Shown here in pieces: positions 14,647 to 20,749 of a DNA stretch of 20,749 bases. The notes beneath the pieces were generated by a model. That model was not told where the DNA came from. It made no database searches and worked only from the letters and a program-made list of their open reading frames with translations. A program made the position numbers and the translations under genes. Source of the DNA: Christensenella sp. UBA1385 (GTDB lineage Bacteria > Bacillota > Clostridia > Christensenellales > Aristaeellaceae); assembly GCA_002305755.1 (NCBI GenBank), contig DBQV01000047.1, positions 1 to 20,749 of the forward strand, written 5' to 3'. Each line of letters opens with the position of its first letter. The first letter of the stretch is position 1.

Positions 14647-15576
14647 ATGCTGATCCACAGGCCGGAGCCCGGCCCGCTTTACAGCGTCTACTTCGCTCCC
14701 CGCGGCTATGTGCGCATGACGCACATGGGCATGCAGATCGCTCAGCGGCATCTGCATGTCTATGACCGCCTGATCGGCATCATCGGCGACGCAGGCTCCG
14801 GCAAGAGCCTGCTGGTGAGCGGCATGTTTCCCGGGCTGGAACTGACCAACGACGACGGGGGTGTCAATGTGCGCCCCCTGCCGCTGCTGGAGGTGAAGGA
14901 GGAGGGCTTCTACCAGCCCCACACCTACCATGTGGATGTGCGCTTTGAACAGGCATTCACCCAGCCGCACATGCTGGCGGAAGCCGTGCTTCGCGCGCTG
15001 TCTCTGGGCCGCCGCGTGGTGGTGGAGCACTTTGAACTGCTCTACCCGCTGCTCAACGTCAACGCCCAGCTGCTGATCGGCATCGGAGACGAGATCATTG
15101 TCTGCCGTCCCACGCTCTTTGGCCCGGAGCCGGAGGACATTGCCCGTATCGTGCACCGGTCCATCAAATACAGGCGCATGGCCCACAGCGCGGAGGATCT
15201 GACCGAGAGAGCGCTGGCCCTGCAGGGCATCCCGGAGCGCGAGTACGAGCATGACGACGTGCGCCACGGCTTCATGCTGCGCTTCAGAAAGCGGCCCGAG
15301 CTCGATATTGAAAGGCTCACGGGGGACGTGCAGTCGCAGATTGAGCAGGACCTTAAGATCAGCTTTGTGGACAACGAGCATATCAGGATCGGCGGCAGCC
15401 TGCACCGCTGCACAGGCCCGCGCATGCACGTACCCTCTACCGGCAAGATCGAAAACTTTCGCTTTCTGCCCCAGCTGCACGATGATGTGCTCACCGATAC
15501 CTGCCTGCTTGTGGGCCTGGTAGGCGAGGTGCATCCCCGCGGCAACCGCGACCTCAACAGCATCGACCAGCTGTAA
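14647..15576 (+). CDS. P-loop NTPase fused to a tRNA-SAD-like domain
   Basis: The 309-residue product has two parts. Residues 41-200 look like a P-loop NTPase/kinase: Walker A GDAGSGKS (47-54) after the strand LIGII, and a possible Walker B strand RRVVVEHFELL (122-132). The C-terminal part resembles the second additional domain of alanyl- and threonyl-tRNA synthetases: IEQDLKISF (232-240), then HIRIGGSLHRCTGP (245-258) and MHVPSTGKIENFRF (260-273), with C255 and H261 in the place of the zinc ligands, though spaced by five residues rather than three. No synthetase catalytic core exists. I recall similar proteins being named only after this SAD domain, without known function. Start is ATG at 14647, one base after the mal stop; an upstream extension to 14590 lies inside mal. 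Last gene of the operon, before a strong terminator. Confidence 0.75.
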   Translation: MLIHRPEPGPLYSVYFAPRGYVRMTHMGMQIAQRHLHVYDRLIGIIGDAGSGKSLLVSGMFPGLELTNDDGGVNVRPLPLLEVKEEGFYQPHTYHVDVRFEQAFTQPHMLAEAVLRALSLGRRVVVEHFELLYPLLNVNAQLLIGIGDEIIVCRPTLFGPEPEDIARIVHRSIKYRRMAHSAEDLTERALALQGIPEREYEHDDVRHGFMLRFRKRPELDIERLTGDVQSQIEQDLKISFVDNEHIRIGGSLHRCTGPRMHVPSTGKIENFRFLPQLHDDVLTDTCLLVGLVGEVHPRGNRDLNSIDQL

Positions 15577-15585
15577 AGGTCGTGC

Positions 15586-15624
15586 CCATCAAAAAGGCGG
15601 CCCGCGCGGCCGCCTTTTTGATGG
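15586..15624. terminator. Bidirectional intrinsic terminator
   Basis: A perfect 17-bp stem, arms 15586-15602 and 15608-15624, with loop CGCGC. The arms carry A5 on one side and T5 on the other around a GC-rich core, so it can end transcription from both sides: the glutamate mutase operon (stop at 15576) and the minus-strand MATE operon (stop at 15632). Confidence 0.92.
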
Positions 15625-15631
15625 ATTGAGA

Positions 15632-16990
15632 TCAAACCAGCGCGTGCCGTTCCCAGCGGCTGCCGCGGTAGCGGAGGATGAAAAGCAGGCTGCGCACCGC
15701 CCAATCCAGGTACATGGCGTACCAGACGCCCTCGATGCCCAGGTTCAGCAACTGCGTGAAGATGTAGGTGAAGCCCACGCGGAAGGTGAGCATGCTGAAG
15801 ATGGAGGCCTTCATCGTGTATTGGTTGTCGCCTGCCGCGCGCAGGCTGTTGGGAAGGCCAAAGGCGCTGGGCTCGAAAATAAATGTAAGACTGAAATAAA
15901 CACGCAGCAGCCGGATGGCCATCTCGGAGGATTCCGGCGAAAGATTGAGCAGGCTGACCAGCGGCACCGTCAGCGCAAAGAGCAGCGCCGCCATCGCCGT
16001 ATGCACGACGTAGGTGACCTTGAGCAGGCGCATGGCATTGTAGCGCGCTTCCTTCATCAGGCGGGCGCCGACGCACTGACCCACCACGGTGACCGTGGCC
16101 AGGCTGAGCGCGTTGGTAGGCACGCTGACAAAGGCGCAGATGGTGCCCGCTGCTGCATGGGCGGCGATCATCGCGCCCGAAAAGCGCGCCACCATCACGC
16201 CGACGATCAGCTTGCCCAGGAGGAACATGCTGTTTTCCGCGCCGGCCGGCAGCGCGACGCGCAGCATCCTGCTGTCCAGATGCAGCAGGATGCGAGGGCT
16301 GAAGGGCCGCCGGTAGTGAATGAGCGAATCCGGGTGCAGCAGCACCTGCGTGGTCATGGCCGCCCCGAGCGCCCTGGAGAGTATGGTGGAAAGACCTATG
16401 CCCCAGACGCCCATGCGGAAGGCGGAGACAAACAACAGGTTCATCAGCACCTTGGACAGATACATGGTGAAGCTGGCGATCATGGAGGCGCGGCTGTTGC
16501 TCTGGGCATAGAGCTGGTTGCAGCCGCAGTTGTACAGGGCGTAGAAGGGGAAGGAGACGGCGCTCAGTGCAAAGTAGATGCGGGCGTAGCCCATGATGCC
16601 CTCATTTACTCTGGGGTAGATAGCGTGCAGCGCCTGGCTGCCCAAAGCAAGCACGGCCAGCATGATGGCCAGCGCCACCGCGATGCCCAGCATGGCGGAT
16701 TGGGTGGCGATGTCGAGCGCCCGTTCCCTTTCCTTGTGGCCGATGCACTGGGCGGCCAGGATCGCGCCTCCCGCGCCGATGGCGAGGAAGGCCTGCACGA
16801 TCAGGTTGTTGATCATGTCGACCAGAGAGACGGCTGAATAGGCGTCCGGGTCGATGGCGGAGAGCATCATGGCGTCCACCATGCTGACGATCACCAGCGC
16901 TGCCTGCTCGATGACCAGCGGCACGATCAGCTTTTTGAGCCTAGCGCTTGGAAACATCTGATATTCCGGATGATCCGCAAGGTTCAGCAC
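15632..16990 (-). CDS. MATE family efflux transporter
   Basis: The 452-residue product is a polytopic membrane protein with about twelve hydrophobic helices in two similar halves, as in the multidrug and toxic compound extrusion family, which export cationic compounds using a sodium or proton gradient. Typical parts are the first helix region LKKLIVPLVIEQAALVIVS, GAGGAILAAQCIG with its small-residue helix, and the repeat in the second half MLRVALPAGAENSMFLLGK. The start is GTG at 16990, with AGGAGG at 17006-17001 ten bases away. Gap to the RNA methylase gene is 39 bp. Substrate cannot be inferred. Confidence 0.88.
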   Translation of the reverse strand: MLNLADHPEYQMFPSARLKKLIVPLVIEQAALVIVSMVDAMMLSAIDPDAYSAVSLVDMINNLIVQAFLAIGAGGAILAAQCIGHKERERALDIATQSAMLGIAVALAIMLAVLALGSQALHAIYPRVNEGIMGYARIYFALSAVSFPFYALYNCGCNQLYAQSNSRASMIASFTMYLSKVLMNLLFVSAFRMGVWGIGLSTILSRALGAAMTTQVLLHPDSLIHYRRPFSPRILLHLDSRMLRVALPAGAENSMFLLGKLIVGVMVARFSGAMIAAHAAAGTICAFVSVPTNALSLATVTVVGQCVGARLMKEARYNAMRLLKVTYVVHTAMAALLFALTVPLVSLLNLSPESSEMAIRLLRVYFSLTFIFEPSAFGLPNSLRAAGDNQYTMKASIFSMLTFRVGFTYIFTQLLNLGIEGVWYAMYLDWAVRSLLFILRYRGSRWERHALV

Positions 16991-17029
16991 GCTTTCTCTT
17001 CCTCCTCTCCCTGCCCGGCTTTCGGACGG

Positions 17030-18373
17030 TTATCGCTCAAACAAGCAGATATTCTCGATATCGGGCGTGCGGCAGAACATATCCACGCTCTGCATCGCGG
17101 TGATCCTGAAACCGCTTTCGCACAGCGCCCTGGCATCCCTGGCCTGGGTGGCCGGGTCACAGCTGATGTAGACGATCCTCTCCGGCACGGCCTGCGCGAT
17201 GGCACGAAGGACCTCCGGGGCCGCGCCCTTGCGGGGCGGGTCCAGTACGATCACGCGTGGCCGCTGTCCGTCCCGCACCAGCTGCGGCATCAGCTCTTCC
17301 GCCGCGCCGGCGAGGAAGCGGGCGTTGGCAATGCCGTTCATCTTTGCGTTGCAGACGGCGTCCTCCACTGCCTGGGGCACGATCTCGATGCCGATCACCT
17401 GACGGCATCGGGCGGCAAACAGCGAGCTGATGGTGCCGGCGCCGCAGTAAAGGTCAAATACCAGATCGTCCGGCCGCACGCCGGACAGATCCAGCGCCTT
17501 TTGGTACAGCCGCTCCGCCTGCAGCGGGTTGATCTGAAAAAAGGAAAGAGGGCTCAGCAAAAACTCATACCCGCATAGTCTGTCCTTCAGGCGCGGTGCG
17601 CCATAGAGCGTGCGGTAGCCGCTGCCCAGGATGGTGTTGCCGCGCCTTGTGTTAGGAGAGACACACAGGGAAACAAGACCCGTTACGCGCTCGCGCAGCA
17701 TGAGGATCAGTTCATTCTGATGCGGGAGGGATTCGCCGTTGATGATGAGCGTTACCATGCACTCGCCCGCGCGGTTCACACGGGTCATCACATGGCGAAC
17801 CAGGCCGCTGTGGCTTTCCTCATCATAGGGGGGCACGCCGCAGGCCTGCATCCAGTCTGTTATCGCATGGGCCGCTTCATCGCTCTCGGGCCTGGCCACC
17901 AGGCAGCTGTCCGCCGCGATCACGCGGTGGCTGCGCTGCCCGTAGAAGCCCGCGCGGGGCCGGCCGTCCTGCATCACCACGGGCTGCGAGGTCTTGTTGC
18001 GGTAATGCCAGGGGCTGTCCATGCCCAGCACAGGCGGCACATCCACCTGCATGCCGCCGATACGCAGGAACACGTTCTCAATCAGGCGGCGCTTCATCTC
18101 AAGCTCTGCCTCATAGCGCATGTGCTGGCAGGAGCAGCCGCCGCAGCGCGGGTACCATGGGCAGGGCGGGGCCTCGCGGTCGGGGGAGGGGACCAGCACT
18201 TCGATGAGCTTGGCGAAGGCGTGCGCCTTTTGCGCCTTGACGACCAAGGCCCGGACCGTTTCGCCCGGCAGCGCGCCGGGCACAAAAACAACCTGACCCT
18301 CATGCCGCGCGACCCCTTCGGCGTTGTGGCCGAGGGAGTCCACGCGCAGGGTCAGCGTCTCATTCTTCTGCAA
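17030..18373 (-). CDS. rlmD: RlmD/RumA-type 23S rRNA (uracil-5)-methyltransferase
   Basis: The 447-residue product is a SAM-dependent RNA m5U methyltransferase. Domains in order: an N-terminal TRAM RNA-binding domain (about 1-60), an iron-sulfur cysteine set C71-x5-C77-x2-C80 with C157, and the methyltransferase domain with LVFDLYCGAGTIS (SAM site), VLDPPRKGA, and the catalytic cysteine in YISCDPATQARD. Gram-positive relatives (RlmCD) modify U747 and U1939; which site is used here cannot be told. The start is TTG at 18373, with AAGGAG at 18386-18381 seven bases away; no ATG is available in frame nearby. It follows the VTC gene by 43 bp. Confidence 0.9.
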   Translation of the reverse strand: MQKNETLTLRVDSLGHNAEGVARHEGQVVFVPGALPGETVRALVVKAQKAHAFAKLIEVLVPSPDREAPPCPWYPRCGGCSCQHMRYEAELEMKRRLIENVFLRIGGMQVDVPPVLGMDSPWHYRNKTSQPVVMQDGRPRAGFYGQRSHRVIAADSCLVARPESDEAAHAITDWMQACGVPPYDEESHSGLVRHVMTRVNRAGECMVTLIINGESLPHQNELILMLRERVTGLVSLCVSPNTRRGNTILGSGYRTLYGAPRLKDRLCGYEFLLSPLSFFQINPLQAERLYQKALDLSGVRPDDLVFDLYCGAGTISSLFAARCRQVIGIEIVPQAVEDAVCNAKMNGIANARFLAGAAEELMPQLVRDGQRPRVIVLDPPRKGAAPEVLRAIAQAVPERIVYISCDPATQARDARALCESGFRITAMQSVDMFCRTPDIENICLFER

Positions 18374-18416
18374 TGACAGGCTCCTTATCCTGCGAAGCGA
18401 GGGCAGGCAGTTTCAC

Positions 18417-19121
18417 TCAGTAATCCAGCCCTTCGTGCTGGCGGCAGATCACGTATTTGGATATGGCGCTGCGCTGCGCCGTACCCGCGGCCTGCGACAA
18501 CAGCGCGGAAATGTAGGGGGGCAGCAGGCGGTTGAACTTGACCTCCATGATGATCTGGTCCGGGTTTTTGAAGGGAGGGTAGACGGGCAGATGAGGGTTG
18601 AAGATATCCGTGCCCGCCATGCCGGAGCGCAGCTGCTTGTCAAAGGTGATGCGGATCTCCTCGGCCGGGTGCACATAGGCCTCGCGCACATAGTCCACCA
18701 CCACGGCGGGGTGCAGCAGGTTGACCCGCATCTCGCGGAACACGTCGCGCATCAGGCCGGAGGCTGAGTGCTCCAGCCCCGCGGGGTCGCCCGCGATCAG
18801 CTGCTCGCACAGATCGCGGCCGATGGGCACGGAGCGCTTGGAGATATAGCTGTCGATCTTGGTCTTGCACTCCATGCGGATGAAACGGTCGGAAAAATTG
18901 TAAAAACGGATGCGATACTTGTTGCGGTCCGCCGAGCCGGACACTTTTTCGCGCAGCGCGGCATCCCCCAGGGTATCGAAATAAAGGGAACGGATGTGGT
19001 ACTCGTTCTGCTCGTTTGCGTGCTCATCGTGCCAAAGCACCTGCTCGAGCAGGCGGGAGAGTATCTGATACTGCTCCTGAGAGATGAAGTATTTCAGTTC
19101 GTGTCGGGCGGTGAGAGCCAT
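18417..19121 (-). CDS. VTC-domain (polyphosphate polymerase-like) protein
   Basis: The 234-residue product has the VTC domain of the CYTH/triphosphate-tunnel fold, which in yeast makes polyphosphate from ATP. Charged tunnel residues are visible on alternating strands: RHELKY (6-11), HIRSLYFDT (42-50), KYRIRFYN (68-75), RMECKTKID (82-90), VDYVREAY (142-149), RITFD (157-161), IIMEVKFN (190-197) and SKYVICR (221-227). The bacterial versions are small and lack SPX or membrane domains; they commonly pair with a DUF4956 membrane protein, as here. No clear ribosome site; the ATG begins 2 bp after the stop of that neighbour, so coupling is likely. Polyphosphate synthesis is family inference. Confidence 0.87.
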   Translation of the reverse strand: MALTARHELKYFISQEQYQILSRLLEQVLWHDEHANEQNEYHIRSLYFDTLGDAALREKVSGSADRNKYRIRFYNFSDRFIRMECKTKIDSYISKRSVPIGRDLCEQLIAGDPAGLEHSASGLMRDVFREMRVNLLHPAVVVDYVREAYVHPAEEIRITFDKQLRSGMAGTDIFNPHLPVYPPFKNPDQIIMEVKFNRLLPPYISALLSQAAGTAQRSAISKYVICRQHEGLDY

Positions 19122-19123
19122 GG

Positions 19124-19828
19124 TCAGACGGCGGACTCGCTCTGGCAGGAGACCAGCGTGGCGTCATGCACGCCGGAGATATCCAGCATGTGGCTGACGA
19201 TATCCGTGCGCTGGTGCAGCCGCAGGTCCACCGTCATCTCCGCTCCGGAGCGCGTGATGGTCTTGGAGCGGACGCGGTAGGCGCGCACGCCGCGGTGCAG
19301 CTCGGCATCGATCTCCTGCTCGGCCGCGGGATCGTAGTGCAGCACCAGCAGGAAGTTTTCGCTGGCGCGTGTGCGCGCCATGGAGAGCGCGATCATGATG
19401 ATGGAAATGCCCACCACCACGATCATGGCGATCACATAGGATTTGGTGCCGATGATGATGCCCATGGTAATGGCCCAGAACATGTAGGCGGTGTCAAGCG
19501 GCTCTTTGACCGCTGTGCGGAAGCGCACGATGGACAGCGCGCCGACCATGCCCATGGAGAGCGCCACATTGGAGCCTATGGCCAGCACTACCGGGCCGGT
19601 GACCAGCGTCAGCAGGATCAGCGTGGTGCCGAAGCTGGGGTTGTAGATCACACCCTTGAAGGTGCGGCGGTACACGGTGAGTATGATCAGGCTGGTGATC
19701 AGCGCGAACAGAAGCACCTGCACCACATCCTGCCAGGAGAAGCTGGCGAACTGGCTGCTCCACCAGTTGCTGGCGATGCTTTGCTTGTCCAGCGTGACCT
19801 GCTCTGTTAAAAGGGCTAAAGACAACAT
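19124..19828 (-). CDS. DUF4956 membrane protein
   Basis: The 234-residue product has about four membrane helices: roughly 34-53, 66-86, 89-100 with its following turn, and 114-150. The family signature MGMVGALSIVRFRTAVKEPLD (about 92-112) is clear, and the C-terminal 80 residues are soluble. Function is unknown; members sit next to VTC-domain genes and may supply the membrane partner for polyphosphate handling. Start chosen is ATG at 19828, preceded by GAGGAGG (19840-19834); the frame is open further up to 19891 but that would run across the promoter. It is the first gene of the minus-strand operon. Confidence 0.87.
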   Translation of the reverse strand: MLSLALLTEQVTLDKQSIASNWWSSQFASFSWQDVVQVLLFALITSLIILTVYRRTFKGVIYNPSFGTTLILLTLVTGPVVLAIGSNVALSMGMVGALSIVRFRTAVKEPLDTAYMFWAITMGIIIGTKSYVIAMIVVVGISIIMIALSMARTRASENFLLVLHYDPAAEQEIDAELHRGVRAYRVRSKTITRSGAEMTVDLRLHQRTDIVSHMLDISGVHDATLVSCQSESAV

Positions 19829-19862
19829 GCTTTCCTCCTCAAGTGGGCTCACATTCCATAGC

Positions 19863-19891
19863 ATTATACAGCAAACCGGGTCAAAGTCCAA
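19863..19891 (-). promoter_or_regulatory. Promoter of the DUF4956-VTC-rlmD-MATE operon
   Basis: On the minus strand, TTGGAC (19891-19886), 17 bp, then a perfect TATAAT (19868-19863). The expected leader to the ATG at 19828 is about 28 nt and holds the ribosome site. No other good promoter is apparent in the short gaps further along this operon. Confidence 0.7.
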
Positions 19892-19959
19892 CTGGCGGTC
19901 CGGAAGGCCGGAAGGCGAAAAGTGTTTTGGAGGGTGTGATTATACATACGCTGGTGGGG

Positions 19960-19965
19960 TATATT
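19960..19965 (+). promoter_or_regulatory. Weak -10-like element before the thioredoxin gene
   Basis: TATATT at 19960-19965 (overlapping TATTAT at 19962-19967) lies 40 nt before the thioredoxin start. No acceptable -35 is found at 16-18 bp. The gap 19892-20005 otherwise holds a direct repeat CCGGAAGG CCGGAAGG (19901-19916) and nothing else recognisable. Confidence 0.25.
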
Positions 19966-20005
19966 ATTGTCGGAACACGCAAAGTGTCAGAAAGGTGGAA
20001 GTCAG

Positions 20006-20314
20006 ATGTCAGTTATCACCCTCACGCAGCAGAATTTCAATCAGGAAGTTTTACAATCGCAGACCCCCGTGCTGGTCGACTTCTGGGCGGAATGGTGCGG
20101 CCCCTGCCGCATGGTATCCCCCATTGTGGAGGAGATCGCCAATGAGAACACCGCTTTCAAGGTGGGCAAGGTCAACGTGGATGACCAGCAGGCGCTTGCG
20201 CAGCAGTATGGCGTGCGCAGCATCCCCACGCTGATCGTTTTCAAGAACGGCAGCATTTACAAGACTGCCGTCGGCGCCCGCCCGAAGGCCTCCATCCTGC
20301 AGATGATGGAATAA
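20006..20314 (+). CDS. Thioredoxin
   Basis: The 102-residue product is a classic single-domain thioredoxin, a cytoplasmic dithiol reductant. The active site is WCGPC (W30, C31, C34) in DFWAEWCGPCRM, and the cis-proline is P74 in RSIPTLIVF. Start is ATG at 20006 with AGGTGG at 19993-19998; a start at 19967 would add 13 residues with no family match. Length is usual (about 100-110). No thioredoxin reductase lies next to it in the window. It appears to be a single-gene unit, divergent from DUF4956 and followed by its own terminator. Confidence 0.92.
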   Translation: MSVITLTQQNFNQEVLQSQTPVLVDFWAEWCGPCRMVSPIVEEIANENTAFKVGKVNVDDQQALAQQYGVRSIPTLIVFKNGSIYKTAVGARPKASILQMME

Positions 20315-20361
20315 GCAAGCCGGGCGGTTGCCCTGCGGGGGCTTGACCGGCCCCGATATCC

Positions 20362-20393
20362 AAGCGGCCCGGCGGATTCGCCGGGCCGCTTTT
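20362..20393 (+). terminator. Intrinsic terminator after thioredoxin
   Basis: A perfect 13-bp stem AAGCGGCCCGGCG (20362-20374) and CGCCGGGCCGCTT (20379-20391), loop GATT, ending in TTTT. Located 48 bp after the thioredoxin stop. Confidence 0.88.
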
Positions 20394-20425
20394 GCGATGT
20401 TTTTCGTTTTCCCACGCCAGCCGCG

Positions 20426-20454
20426 TTGCATTGGGGCGCTCTTTTTGCCATAAT
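20426..20454 (+). promoter_or_regulatory. Extended -10 promoter for the epimerase-like gene
   Basis: TTGCAT (20426-20431), 17 bp, then CATAAT (20449-20454), with TG at 20446-20447 giving an extended -10 (TGC-CATAAT). Transcription should start near 20461, leaving a leader of about 50 nt before the ATG at 20514. Confidence 0.6.
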
Positions 20455-20471
20455 AAGCAATGTACAAAAAG

Positions 20472-20487
20472 GCCTGCTCAGGCAGGC
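20472..20487 (+). promoter_or_regulatory. Leader hairpin before the epimerase-like gene
   Basis: GCCTGC (20472-20477) and GCAGGC (20482-20487) pair perfectly around TCAG, about 10 nt downstream of the expected transcript start. There is no T-run, so it is not a terminator. It may stabilise the transcript or be an operator; the ribosome site GGAGGAG (20500-20506) lies after it. Confidence 0.45.
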
Positions 20488-20513
20488 GATGAGAGGATTG
20501 GAGGAGACAGGAT

Positions 20514-20749
20514 ATGAAACTTTCCGTGTTTGCCGTGCTGCTGGGCGATCAGCCGCTCAAGGATGCACTGGCTTTTCTGAAATCTCAGGGCGTGCAGGCT
20601 GTTGAAATCGGCTGCGGCGGTTATCCCGGCAAGGCCCACTGCGACCCTGCGCAGCTTCTGGCGGACGCTCAGAAGCTGGAAGAGTTCAAATCGACGATCG
20701 CAAACAGCGGGCTTGAGCTGGCGGCGCTCTCCGTGCACGGCAACGCCGT
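20514..20749 (+). CDS. Sugar phosphate isomerase/epimerase-like protein (partial)
   Basis: The gene runs off the right edge; 78 codons are visible from ATG 20514. The translation begins MKLSVFAVLLGDQPLKDALA and continues with QGVQAVEIGCGGYPGKAHCDP, a linker helix, and SGLELAALSVHGNA. This is the start of an AP-endonuclease-2 / xylose-isomerase-like TIM barrel, as in IolE/IolI-type sugar isomerases: first beta strand, the VEIG strand with catalytic-face residues, then the LSVHGN strand. The metal-binding residues further on are outside the window, so substrate is not assignable. Ribosome site GGAGGAG precedes it. Confidence 0.8.
   Translation, partial: MKLSVFAVLLGDQPLKDALAFLKSQGVQAVEIGCGGYPGKAHCDPAQLLADAQKLEEFKSTIANSGLELAALSVHGNA

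Noticed and set aside
14647..15576. Alanyl-tRNA synthetase or complete AlaX editing protein
   Set aside because: Only the SAD-like block is present; there is no class II catalytic core and no proper HxxxH editing motif, and the N-terminal half is a P-loop domain.
15626..16837. 403-residue plus-strand frame across the MATE gene
   Set aside because: Hydrophilic and glycine/histidine-rich shadow of a clear membrane transporter on the minus strand.

Overview
The window reads as GC-rich chromosomal DNA of an anaerobic, low-redox bacterium, most likely Bacillota of class Clostridia (possibly a Christensenellales-like gut lineage; the rank below class is inference). Pointers are the coenzyme-B12 glutamate mutase / methylaspartate fermentation genes, an aldo-keto reductase with a ferredoxin tail, RecD2, ComF, Lgt, RlmD-type methylase and a DUF4956/VTC pair, with strong AGGAGG-type ribosome sites throughout. 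Genes are tightly packed, in four operons plus two single units. I see no tRNA, rRNA or CRISPR array.

Layout. (1) 1-284: non-coding left edge with a large imperfect hairpin and repeated TGTCAA boxes resembling the end of an insertion sequence, then the leader of operon 1. (2) 285-5859, plus strand, six genes: CBM9-like protein, serine hydrolase, Fe-S aldo-keto reductase, Lgt, second serine hydrolase, RecX. (3) 9956-5811, minus strand: GT4 glycosyltransferase, RecD2 helicase, ComF; its end overlaps the end of recX by 49 bp. (4) 10101-15576, plus strand: glutamate mutase S subunit, reactivating factor MutL/GlmL, catalytic E subunit, methylaspartate ammonia-lyase, and an unusual P-loop/tRNA-SAD fusion protein. 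The divergent promoters of blocks 3 and 4 lie between 9957 and 10100. (5) 19828-15632, minus strand: DUF4956 membrane protein, VTC-domain protein, RlmD-type RNA methylase, MATE transporter; blocks 4 and 5 share one bidirectional terminator at 15586-15624. (6) 20006-20314 thioredoxin with its own terminator. (7) 20514 to the edge: start of a sugar-phosphate isomerase/epimerase-like gene with its own promoter.

Working together. Block 4 encodes the first two steps of glutamate fermentation: GlmS/GlmE convert L-glutamate to L-threo-3-methylaspartate with adenosylcobalamin, GlmL probably reactivates the mutase, and Mal deaminates methylaspartate to mesaconate. Every catalytic residue I could check in GlmE and Mal is present. 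Mesaconate hydratase and citramalate lyase, needed to finish the pathway, are not in the window. The most interesting item is the last gene of this operon (14647-15576): a Walker-A ATPase domain followed by a domain resembling the second additional domain of alanyl/threonyl-tRNA synthetases, with no synthetase catalytic domain and no obvious role in glutamate fermentation.
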